Below are positions 8,514 to 16,922 of a stretch of 35,103 nt of DNA, one piece after another. Source of the DNA: an uncultured Verrucomicrobiota bacterium (GTDB lineage Bacteria; Verrucomicrobiota; Verrucomicrobiia; Limisphaerales; UBA1096); NCBI GenBank assembly GCA_913030945.1, contig CAJWEP010000007.1, forward strand, positions 1-35,103, in the 5' to 3' direction. Numbering within the stretch: the stretch's first letter is position 1; each line of letters opens with the position of its first letter. The notes beneath the pieces were generated by a model that saw only the letters and a program-made list of their open reading frames with translations, was not told the DNA's origin and did no database searches. The translations under genes were made by a program, and so were the position numbers.

Positions 8514-9998
8514 ATGATGAATCAAGTGACACGCTTAGCACTGCTGGCCGGCCTCGCGCTTGGCCAAGCGGCCGCCCTCCGCGCTGCCGACCCGGTCGAG
8601 TCCGACTATTACCAGATCGATGCCATCCCGATGCCGGACGGTGTCGTGATGGAGACCAGCGGCATCGAGATGATGCCGGACGGCAAGTTGGCCATCTGTA
8701 GCCGTCGCGGCGACGTTTACGTCCTGTCCGACCCGTTCGGTGCGCCGGACAAAATCAGATGGACCCTCTACGCCGAGGGGCTGCACGAGCCGCTGAACCT
8801 CGCCTTCAGCGACGGCTGGCTCTACTGCACCCAGCGCGGCGAGCTGACCCGCATGAAGGACGTTAGCGGTGACGACCGCGCCGACATTTTCGAGACGGTC
8901 AACGACGGCTGGGGCATCACCGGCGACTACCACGAATACGCCTTCGGCACCCGGCCCGATCCCAACGGCGACATGTGGATCGTCCTCTGCCTCACCGGCT
9001 CGTTTTCCAGCCAGATCGACTACCGCGGCTGGTGTGTCCGTGTTACCAAGGACGGCGAACTCATCCCAACCGCCAGCGGCATCCGCTCGCCGGGCGGCAT
9101 CGGCCTGAACCACTTGGGCGAAGCCTTCTTTGCCGACAACCAGGGCCCCTGGAACGGCTCCAGCTCGCTCAAGCCGCTCTCGCATGGCTCGTTCCAAGGC
9201 CATCCCGGGGGCTTCCGCTGGTACGACCTCGCGGCCGCGAAGACGTCGATGGGTAAGCGCCCCACCGAGCCCAAGACCAACAGCCGCTGGGTGGCCGAGC
9301 GGCCCAAGATTCCTGAGTTGGTGCCCTCGGCCATCGTGTTCCCGCACGGCATCCTGGGCAACTCCACCGCCGGATTCGCCTACGACAGCAACGGCAAATT
9401 CGGTCCGTTCAAGAACCAGTTGCTCGTCTGCGACCAAACCTTCTCAGTGGTCAACCGCGCCTTTCTGGAAAAAGTGAACGGCGTCTACCAGGGTGCGGCG
9501 TTCTCGTTTTTGAAGGGCTTCGGCTCTGGGAACATCAGTGCCTACATGCACCCCAACGGCACGCTGTTTGTCGGCGGTACCGACCGCGGCTGGGGCGCTC
9601 GTGGCGGCAGACGATTCGCACTCGACCGCGTCACGTGGAAGGGCGGCGTGCCGTTCGAGATGCACGAGATGCGCGCCAAGCCGGACGGTTTCGAGTTGAC
9701 CTTCACGCACGAGGTGGAGGCCGTAAGCGCCGGCAATCTGGCTTCCTACAGCATGAGCGCTTACACCTACATTTACCGCTCCGATTACGGCAGTCCGGTC
9801 GTTGACAAAATGACCCCGAAGGTCGTGGGCGTCGAAGTCACCGGCCCGAAAACCGTGCGAGTGACCGTGGACAAGCTCATCCATGGGCATGTTCACGAGT
9901 TGCACGCCAAGGGAGTCCGTTCGGCCAAGGGCCTGCCGATCCTACACCCGGTCGGCTACTACACGCTCAACGAAATCCCCCCCGGCGAACTCAACTAG
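8514..9998 (+). CDS. Exported beta-propeller / sorbosone-dehydrogenase-like protein
   Basis: AAGGAGAT Shine-Dalgarno upstream of ATG 8514; signal peptide LALLAGLALGQAAALRAADP; repeated blade-like motifs (GIEMMPDGKLAICSRRGDVYVL, GEAFFADNQGPWNG). Family assignment is approximate. Confidence 0.7.
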   Translation: MMNQVTRLALLAGLALGQAAALRAADPVESDYYQIDAIPMPDGVVMETSGIEMMPDGKLAICSRRGDVYVLSDPFGAPDKIRWTLYAEGLHEPLNLAFSDGWLYCTQRGELTRMKDVSGDDRADIFETVNDGWGITGDYHEYAFGTRPDPNGDMWIVLCLTGSFSSQIDYRGWCVRVTKDGELIPTASGIRSPGGIGLNHLGEAFFADNQGPWNGSSSLKPLSHGSFQGHPGGFRWYDLAAAKTSMGKRPTEPKTNSRWVAERPKIPELVPSAIVFPHGILGNSTAGFAYDSNGKFGPFKNQLLVCDQTFSVVNRAFLEKVNGVYQGAAFSFLKGFGSGNISAYMHPNGTLFVGGTDRGWGARGGRRFALDRVTWKGGVPFEMHEMRAKPDGFELTFTHEVEAVSAGNLASYSMSAYTYIYRSDYGSPVVDKMTPKVVGVEVTGPKTVRVTVDKLIHGHVHELHAKGVRSAKGLPILHPVGYYTLNEIPPGELN

Positions 9999-10054
9999 CC
10001 ACTTGGCCAAGCGGGTAGAAGACATTCTGCGTCAGTCGTGGGACGGAGAGGCCT

Positions 10055-10948
10055 CTATTTTATTGACCGTTCCAGCCAGGCACGGAGTTGCTCGCGGATT
10101 GGACTGTCGCGAAGAAGCCATGCATCGCTGTGGTTGCGGAATCCGGTTTCGGCGAACGTGAGGTTTGCCTTGATACCGGTCGATTCGATCCACTGTTTTG
10201 TCGCTGCCAGGTTGAGTTTGGAGACGGTGTTTTCATGGCAGATGAATTGCGGCCGCTTGGCCAGGCGCTTCAGTCGAGCGAGGGCGGAATCACGGTCCGA
10301 GGCCGGGTAAGGCCAAGCCGCGATCCCATCGTAGTGGCTGTACGGAATGAAGGCCCGCCAGAGTTTGGCTATTTCGTTGTCGTACAGTCCAAGGTAGTTG
10401 CAGGCGATCGCACCGCGTGAGAATCCGCAGAGGATGACGCGGTCGGGGTCGCCTCCGTATTTTTCGCAAATCCAAGGCACCGCTTTCTTGCAATAATCCA
10501 GTGTCGGCTGCGCTGTGCGATTTTTGGAGTCACCCCACCAATGAACGGCAATGTCATTTTTGTCAGCGGTCAGGTACGGCAGGCACACCCAAACGAAACC
10601 GCGTCCGCCGGAGATTCCGTAGCCCATCTTGCTGCCCTCGGGCCGGCCGGTGCTAATGTCACCATAGGCTCCGCGGTATTGGTTTCCGGCATATTCGATA
10701 AGTACCGGGTAACGTTCGCCATTGATCCAGTCAGTCGGCAGATAGGTGACGTGGTATACATGCGTGTTCTCGTAGTCAGGAATTGTTTGCTTCACTCGTT
10801 TGCCGGCTTTTGGCTGGCCGAATTCCAGCTTGGGGATCATGAGGTCCGGTTCGATTGAGTGGATATCCGGTGACTCTGCCCGGGCCAAGGGCAGGGCAAC
10901 AAGTAAGCCAAGCAGGGTCTGGCAGGTTTGTGTGGTGAATAACGTCAC
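10055..10948 (-). CDS. Exported alpha/beta-hydrolase-fold esterase-like protein
   Basis: Signal peptide LLGLLVALPLARAES; nucleophile-elbow motif ILCGFSRGAIACNYLGL; YPVLIEYAGNQYRG. Confidence 0.75.
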   Translation of the reverse strand: MTLFTTQTCQTLLGLLVALPLARAESPDIHSIEPDLMIPKLEFGQPKAGKRVKQTIPDYENTHVYHVTYLPTDWINGERYPVLIEYAGNQYRGAYGDISTGRPEGSKMGYGISGGRGFVWVCLPYLTADKNDIAVHWWGDSKNRTAQPTLDYCKKAVPWICEKYGGDPDRVILCGFSRGAIACNYLGLYDNEIAKLWRAFIPYSHYDGIAAWPYPASDRDSALARLKRLAKRPQFICHENTVSKLNLAATKQWIESTGIKANLTFAETGFRNHSDAWLLRDSPIREQLRAWLERSIK

Positions 10949-11102
10949 AACGGAAGTAGTACTTGGCCAAGCTTGCCTTGAGGCGTGTAGGCAGAAAAGC
11001 CATCAATTGATGGAAAATACCCGTTGCAATCGGTGCGGGGTGTGATAAGTTTCCGCGCCCGCATTTCGGCGGAGCGACTCCAAATCGCCTGTTTTTAGAA
11101 AA

Positions 11103-11258
11103 ATGTCACAACATTCCAGCCTGAAAGTCGGAGGTGCAGCGGAAGCCAAGCGCACCGTGCTCACCCGTTACGAGCGCGTGGAACTGCTGCGCAAACGCGG
11201 CGAACTCAAGGAGGGCGACCGCATCACCGGCCTGAAAAAGACGAAGCCGGAGGAATAG
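11103..11258 (+). CDS. Small basic protein (Verrucomicrobia/Chlamydiae type)
   Basis: 51-aa ORF MSQHSSLKVGGAAEAKRTVLTRYERVELLRKRGELKEGDRITGLKKTKPEE*, matching the small basic protein pattern (..HSSLK..RNVLTR.ER...L...G.......GLPK..). Absent from the supplied ORF track because of its length. Confidence 0.85.
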   Translation: MSQHSSLKVGGAAEAKRTVLTRYERVELLRKRGELKEGDRITGLKKTKPEE

Positions 11259-11319
11259 TCGCCGCCAGCATTCGCGCTTGCCCGCCATCGACCCCACCGC
11301 GCACTCTTCCTCGGCGGTG

Positions 11320-12060
11320 ATGGTTCGTCTCCAAAAATTCCTCTCTGAAGCCGGAGTGGCTTCACGCCGTGAAGGCGAAAAACTGATCCTCGCCGGGCGC
11401 ATCAGTGTCGATGGCCAAGTCGTCCGACTGCTCGGCACCAAGATTGATCCCGCCAAAAATGAGATGGCACTCGACGGTCGGCCGCTCAAGCCGTTGGCCA
11501 AGCGCTTCGTTGCCCTCCACAAACCGCCCAAGTTTCTCTGCACCCGCCGCGACACGCATGATCGGCGGACAGTGTTCGATCTGTTGCCGGCTGACTGGGG
11601 GCACCTCTTCACCATCGGCCGGCTCGATGCCGACAGTGAGGGGCTGATCCTGCTAACCAACGACGGCGAGTTTTGTCAAAAGGTGGCGCACCCAAGCCAC
11701 GGCTTGCTCAAGACTTACCGGGTGACTCTGGCCAGGCGGCTTGATCCGGAGGCGCTGAAGCAACTCACGAGCGGCCTGCGCGACAAGGGGGATTTTTTGA
11801 AGGCCAAGCGCGCGCGCCTGCTCTCTGCCAACAACACCCGCAGCGAGGCTGAGCTGGTGCTGGCCGAGGGCAAAAACCGGGAGGTGCGCCGGATGTTTAA
11901 AGCGCTTGACCTCCGTGTGTTGCGCCTGCAAAGGGTGGCCGTCGGGCCGGTGAAACTGGGCGAGCTGCCGCTTGGCAAGTGGCGCTTGCTCAACCGTGCC
12001 GAGGTCGCGTCGTGCCTCAAGCCGTCCGAAAAATCGCCGCGAACGGCCCGGCGGAATTGA
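11320..12060 (+). CDS. RsuA/RluB-family pseudouridine synthase
   Basis: MVRLQKFLSEAGVASRREGEKLILAGRISVDG (S4 domain), GRLDADSEGLILLTNDGE, EGKNREVRRMFKAL. Confidence 0.94.
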   Translation: MVRLQKFLSEAGVASRREGEKLILAGRISVDGQVVRLLGTKIDPAKNEMALDGRPLKPLAKRFVALHKPPKFLCTRRDTHDRRTVFDLLPADWGHLFTIGRLDADSEGLILLTNDGEFCQKVAHPSHGLLKTYRVTLARRLDPEALKQLTSGLRDKGDFLKAKRARLLSANNTRSEAELVLAEGKNREVRRMFKALDLRVLRLQRVAVGPVKLGELPLGKWRLLNRAEVASCLKPSEKSPRTARRN

Positions 12061-12094
12061 CACCGGTGGTGGGACGTTTCACACTCGGCGTCCA

Positions 12095-13267
12095 ATGAAA
12101 CCACATGGTCGTTTCCTCATCCCGGCGCTGGCATGGCTCGTGGCCGTTTCAGGTTTGAGCGCGAAAGATGTCGTCAGCGAAGTCACCCCCTCCGAGTCAG
12201 CCACCGTCTCGGCTGACCGTGTCAACGTCCGCGCCAGGGCTAGCCTGATCGGCGAAAGCGTCACCCAGTTGCGAAAGGGCGACCAAGTGACGGTGCTGGC
12301 CAAGGTGACCGTCGCGCCGCCACGCGAGGGCGAGCCGGCCGACTGGCTCAAGATTGCCATGCCGGCCGCCGGCCAGACGTGGGTGCACATGGGCTTCGTC
12401 AAGGAGGGAAAAGTGACCGCCAGCAAACTCAACGTCCGCGCCGGGGGCGGCGAGCGGTTCAGCATCGTCGGTCGCTTGGCCAAAGGCGATGCCGTGAAGG
12501 AAAAACGCGTCGCCGGCGACTGGATTGAGATTGAACATCCCGTCGGCGCGCACGCCTACATCGCGGCCAAGTTTGTTGAGCTTGGCCAAGCCGCCGAAGA
12601 GACCAAGCCGGAGGAAACGCCCGAGGCCAAGCCGGCTGAGGTGACCGAAACGGAAGAGCCAAAAGAGACCCACGAGGCCAAGCCGGCCGAAACCACTCCC
12701 GAGGCCAAGCCGGAGACCGCAGAGGTGACTGAAGCAACGGAGCCGGCGGAAACCAAGGCCGAGCCGGAAGCGGTCGCCGAGGTCAAGGGCGAACCCGAAA
12801 CGATCCCCGATCCCGGAGATATGCCGGATCCGCCGGAGCCGGAGGTCGTCGTGGTCGATGCCGCCGAGGGCACCGAAACGCAAAAGCCGCCGATGGGCAA
12901 CCCGGAGGACGCCGAGGAAGCCAAGCGGGAAGAGGCAGCCACCGTCACCAAAACGGAATTGCCGGTGCCGCCGCCGCGCATCGTCACCCGCGAAGGCAAA
13001 ATCAAGCGTCGTTTCTTCCGCAGCCCAAAGGCCCCGAGCCGGTTCGAGCTGCTCGACGACAACGGCCGGACCATCAACTACCTTTACTCCTCCGACTCCG
13101 GACCGCTCAAGACGGTCGATGGCGAGGACGGCGAGCCGATCACCTTCGAGCGGCTGATGAGCATGCTGCGCAACCGCCGGGTCGTCCTCACCGGCATCGA
13201 AGCCGTGGACCCGCGCTGGCCTGCGCTGCCGCTACTCGACGTGCGCACGCTCAAGACAATTCCCTGA
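12095..13267 (+). CDS. Exported SH3-domain protein with long Glu/Pro/Ala/Lys linker
   Basis: Signal peptide ..VSGLSAKD; two SH3b-like segments (ADRVNVRARASLIGESVTQLRKGDQVTVL; ASKLNVRAGGGERFSIVGRLAKGDAV); repetitive EAKPAE-type linker. Confidence 0.85.
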   Translation: MKPHGRFLIPALAWLVAVSGLSAKDVVSEVTPSESATVSADRVNVRARASLIGESVTQLRKGDQVTVLAKVTVAPPREGEPADWLKIAMPAAGQTWVHMGFVKEGKVTASKLNVRAGGGERFSIVGRLAKGDAVKEKRVAGDWIEIEHPVGAHAYIAAKFVELGQAAEETKPEETPEAKPAEVTETEEPKETHEAKPAETTPEAKPETAEVTEATEPAETKAEPEAVAEVKGEPETIPDPGDMPDPPEPEVVVVDAAEGTETQKPPMGNPEDAEEAKREEAATVTKTELPVPPPRIVTREGKIKRRFFRSPKAPSRFELLDDNGRTINYLYSSDSGPLKTVDGEDGEPITFERLMSMLRNRRVVLTGIEAVDPRWPALPLLDVRTLKTIP

Positions 13268-14166
13268 TGTCGGCTGATAACCTGATAGACGGCCGCGCGA
13301 TCGCCCAGAAAGTTCACGCGGAAACCGAGTCCCGTGTCGACGCGCTCAAGTCAGCCGGCGTCAAGCCGGGCCTGATGTTCGTCCGCGTCGGGGAGGATTC
13401 GGCGTCGAAAGTTTATGTTGGCATGAAGGAGCGCACCGCGGCCAAGCTCGGCATTCGCTCCGAGACCACCGTACTTCCGGAGGACACGCCGGAGGCGGAC
13501 TTGCTCGAACTGCTCGGCAAGCTCAATGCCGACGCCAGCGTGCACGGTATCCTCGTGCAGGCGCCGCTGCCGCGCCACATCGACGAGACAAACGTGTTTT
13601 CCACCGTGTCGCCGGCCAAGGACATCGACGGTTTTCACCCGGTGAACGTCGGCAAATTGATGCTCGGCAAGGGCGGCGGCTTTGTGCCGTGCACGCCGGG
13701 TGCCGTGCACGAGCTGCTCATCCGCTCCGGCGTGGCGGCCGAGGGCGCGGAAGTGGTCATTCTTGGCCGTGGCAACATCGTCGGTAAACCGATGGCGGCG
13801 ATCCTTTGCCAAAAAAAACAACACGCCAACGCCACGGTCACCCTCTGTCACTCGCGCAGCCGCGACGTGGCGGAGCACTGCCGCCGGGCGGACATCGTCG
13901 TGGCGGCGATGGGCGTGCCGGAGTTCGTCAAGGCCGACATGGTGAAGCCGGGCGCGACGGTGATCGACGTCGGCGTGAACCGCGTCGATGACCCCGCCGC
14001 CGAGAAGGGCTACCGGCTCGTCGGCGACGTGGATTTTGCCGCTGTGCAGCCGATTGCGGGTAAAATCACCCCGAACCCCGGCGGGGTCGGCCCGATGACG
14101 ATCGCTATGCTCATGCGCAATACCGTCCGCGCTACCGAGCAGCAAACCGATGCCGGCATCCGCTAG
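13267..14166 (+). CDS. folD: Bifunctional methylenetetrahydrofolate dehydrogenase / cyclohydrolase
   Basis: KVYVGMKERTAAKLGI, GILVQAPLPRHID, KDIDGFHPVNVGKL, ILGRGNIVGKPMAAIL, TPNPGGVGPMTIAML. Confidence 0.97.
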   Translation: MSADNLIDGRAIAQKVHAETESRVDALKSAGVKPGLMFVRVGEDSASKVYVGMKERTAAKLGIRSETTVLPEDTPEADLLELLGKLNADASVHGILVQAPLPRHIDETNVFSTVSPAKDIDGFHPVNVGKLMLGKGGGFVPCTPGAVHELLIRSGVAAEGAEVVILGRGNIVGKPMAAILCQKKQHANATVTLCHSRSRDVAEHCRRADIVVAAMGVPEFVKADMVKPGATVIDVGVNRVDDPAAEKGYRLVGDVDFAAVQPIAGKITPNPGGVGPMTIAMLMRNTVRATEQQTDAGIR

Positions 14167-14179
14167 ATTTACAGACAGA

Positions 14180-14635
14180 ATGCAAGCCTCCCGAATACTC
14201 CCCGACCTACAATGCTCCGTGCTGTGCGAAGACGTGCGGCAGGAGGTCACCGGCAACTTCATTGCGCTGGGCATCATCGGCGCCATCCGAGTGCCCAAGC
14301 TACCGATTGTCGCCGGCAAACTGTGCGTGTTCACCCGCTGGGTCGCCGGCGTGGGCGAATTTCATGAGAATATCCGACTGATTGGGCCGGACCAGGAAAA
14401 GATTGTGCGCAAGTGCGAAACCAAGTTTGTCCTGAAAGATCCGGCGCATCATGCGACTAACATTGCGGTGTTCGCCGGAACCAAGTTTGAGATGCCCGGG
14501 GTGTACACGGTCGAGGTGATCGTGGACGAAGTGATGAAGCTGCGCTACCCGTTGCCGGTCGTTGTCGTCGAGCCGCCCCCCGGTGCGAAGAAGCCGCCCG
14601 AGGGAGATCCTGAGGCTCCGAAGGAGAACATCTAG
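14180..14635 (+). CDS. DUF6941-like conserved hypothetical protein
   Basis: MQASRILPDLQCSVLCEDVRQEVTGNFIALGIIGAIRVP...; compact 152-aa ORF between folD and the kinase on the same strand. Confidence 0.7.
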   Translation: MQASRILPDLQCSVLCEDVRQEVTGNFIALGIIGAIRVPKLPIVAGKLCVFTRWVAGVGEFHENIRLIGPDQEKIVRKCETKFVLKDPAHHATNIAVFAGTKFEMPGVYTVEVIVDEVMKLRYPLPVVVVEPPPGAKKPPEGDPEAPKENI

Positions 14636-14668
14636 CCGACGCGCTTGGCCGAGCGGGATTCGTTTAGT

Positions 14669-15571
14669 ATGATTTCAACGGAGCAAGCCAGGGAGTTGCT
14701 GGGCGCTGAATTTCCCGGCTGGGGCTCGTTCACATTCAGCCCCATTCCAGGTGGTCTTACGAATCAAAACCTCCTTGTCAAGACCGGCAGCGGCGAAAAA
14801 TTTGTTGCTCGTTTGCCCGGGAAGGATACCGAGATGTTTGGTATCAACCGGCAAACCGAATACGCGATCTCACGCGTGGCCTGGGAAATCGGCATCGCTC
14901 CGGAGCCGGTCGCATTCATCGTCAAGCACGAAATACTCGTCACCCGTTTCGTGGAGGGAGTCCCGATTGAGACGACCGATCCTGCAACGATTCGAAGCGT
15001 GGCCAAGCTGCTTCACCGGTTGCACTCGGTCCCGGAGGTTCCGGGCACGTTTAATCTTCCGCTGGTCATCGAAGATTACATTTCGACGGCCAAGCGATAC
15101 GACGTGAGCATGCCCAGCGAACTGGACGAGGCGTTGGGGTATTCGCGCAAAATTATCAATGCAATTGACCGTTGCCCAAGCCGGACGGCTCCGTGTCACA
15201 ACGACCTGATCGCGGCAAATTTTCTGCAGAGCCGAGATCGGCTCTACCTGCTGGACTGGGAATACGCCGGCATGGGTGATCCCTATGTTGATCTGGGGAA
15301 TTGCGCAGTCAACTTCTGCATGGACGAAGACGCTTGCACTATACTGATGGAATCTTATCTGGACAGGGAGCCGAACACAGCGGAAATGGCTCAACTGCAT
15401 CTGCTGCGGGTGCTGTCTGACCTGCGTGAGGCGATGTGGTCCTATGTGCAGATCGGTATTTCAACGCTGGACGTGGATTTTCACGCCTACGGAATGAAGC
15501 ACCTCGACCGCTTCCTGCAAAACGCCAAGTCAGCTGACTTGGAAACTTGGCTCGGGGCGGTTGAAGGTTAG
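14669..15571 (+). CDS. Choline/ethanolamine kinase-like phosphotransferase (APH fold)
   Basis: GGLTNQNLLVKT, CHNDLIAANFLQSRDRLYLLDWEYAGMGDPYVDLGN. Confidence 0.9.
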   Translation: MISTEQARELLGAEFPGWGSFTFSPIPGGLTNQNLLVKTGSGEKFVARLPGKDTEMFGINRQTEYAISRVAWEIGIAPEPVAFIVKHEILVTRFVEGVPIETTDPATIRSVAKLLHRLHSVPEVPGTFNLPLVIEDYISTAKRYDVSMPSELDEALGYSRKIINAIDRCPSRTAPCHNDLIAANFLQSRDRLYLLDWEYAGMGDPYVDLGNCAVNFCMDEDACTILMESYLDREPNTAEMAQLHLLRVLSDLREAMWSYVQIGISTLDVDFHAYGMKHLDRFLQNAKSADLETWLGAVEG

Positions 15572-16743
15572 CCGCTCGGCTGATCGACGTTTTGTTTGTC
15601 GATGTGAATTGCGATCTGTCGTTTCTCCAGTTCGGCGAACACCCTCTTGGGATCAAACGCCAGTTCCGGGGCGACAACCCCCAAAGCGCCAGCCTGGCCC
15701 TCAAGAATCAACTGGGCAGCGATGGACATCGGGATTCCGACCGAGCGGGTGTAGGCGCGTAGACGTTCCCAGCCGGCGACTGAACCATCCGAGGCCGGGT
15801 GGGTGGTCGTCAGGGTGTAGCAGACCGGTTTGCCGTCCTCCGTCCCGGTGACCTCGACGTGAAGGGCGTACCCATAAAGCTGGGTTGTGGTTCCCTGCTC
15901 GGATTGCAGCAGATAGTTCGCGATGGCATCCATCACCCCCACCTCGGCTCCCGCCACATTCACCGTTTTGTTCTCCAGGAAACCCCAGTCATAGAGGGCG
16001 CGCAGAAGTTGCATGTTCGCCGGTGGCCACGTTCCACGCACCTCGACCAGCCGCACTCCCTTCTCCTTGAATGACTCCGGGATTGTCTGAGTTTCGGCGT
16101 GGGGAATGATGTACTGCGTGTGTGTCCCGAACGGCTCAGGCAGCGCCACCTCTAGCGGGCGCGCGAACGGCTCGACCTGCTTGAACTTGCCGTTCTCAAA
16201 AACAATTCGGCTTTCCAAGCCGGGCTCATACTCGATACGGGTTGTTTCAGTGATCGCTGGCGAAAAGGCAAACGGCCGGAACGCCCCGTGGCTGATGCGA
16301 ATGGTATCGATCGTCTCCAGCCGGTCGTGGGCATAGCGGGCCATCACGTTGGTGATGCCCGGTGTCATCCCGAAGCCTGGCACATAGGTTTTGCCTGCCT
16401 CGATGAACGCATCATGAAACGCAAACTCCGGCCCGGTCCCGTTCAGGTTGACTCCATGCACACCCGCCCTCGCGATGCACAGGGTTGACTCGTGGTTGAT
16501 GGAGATAGGTGTGCCGTCCATGACGAGATCGTAATCCCGCATCAAGTCGGCGGTTTGGTCGGGCTGAAATACGTCGGCTTGGACAAAGTCAACCCGTTCG
16601 TCATCCAGCCAGACGGCGACTTCGCGTCCCCGGGCCTCGTTGGTGTCCCCGATTGTGACTTGGTTGATTCTGTCGGATTGAAGGAGATCGAGAACCGATT
16701 CGCGACTGATTTTCCCGGCGGCACCGAGGCAAAATATCTTCAT
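15568..16743 (-). CDS. Saccharopine dehydrogenase-like NAD(P)-binding protein
   Basis: MKIFCLGAAGKISRESVLDLLQSD...VTIGDTNEARGREV Rossmann start; PGFGMTPGITNVMARYAHDRL; C-terminal YALHVEVTGTEDGKPVCYTL. Confidence 0.85.
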   Translation of the reverse strand: MKIFCLGAAGKISRESVLDLLQSDRINQVTIGDTNEARGREVAVWLDDERVDFVQADVFQPDQTADLMRDYDLVMDGTPISINHESTLCIARAGVHGVNLNGTGPEFAFHDAFIEAGKTYVPGFGMTPGITNVMARYAHDRLETIDTIRISHGAFRPFAFSPAITETTRIEYEPGLESRIVFENGKFKQVEPFARPLEVALPEPFGTHTQYIIPHAETQTIPESFKEKGVRLVEVRGTWPPANMQLLRALYDWGFLENKTVNVAGAEVGVMDAIANYLLQSEQGTTTQLYGYALHVEVTGTEDGKPVCYTLTTTHPASDGSVAGWERLRAYTRSVGIPMSIAAQLILEGQAGALGVVAPELAFDPKRVFAELEKRQIAIHIDKQNVDQPSG

Positions 16744-16922
16744 TTCGTAGGGCGCGACCGCCCTCGGCCGTCTGGCCAAGTCTAGTGTTGGGTGGCGGTG
16801 AAGCCAAACAGAAAGAATTTTGAAACGACCGCTTGGCCAGGCGGCGTTGTGTCGCTCGGCCGCCTTGACTGAGGGCTGGGTTGGAGGAAGGATTTGCGGC
16901 TGCAACCTGTTGAGGATGCCTC

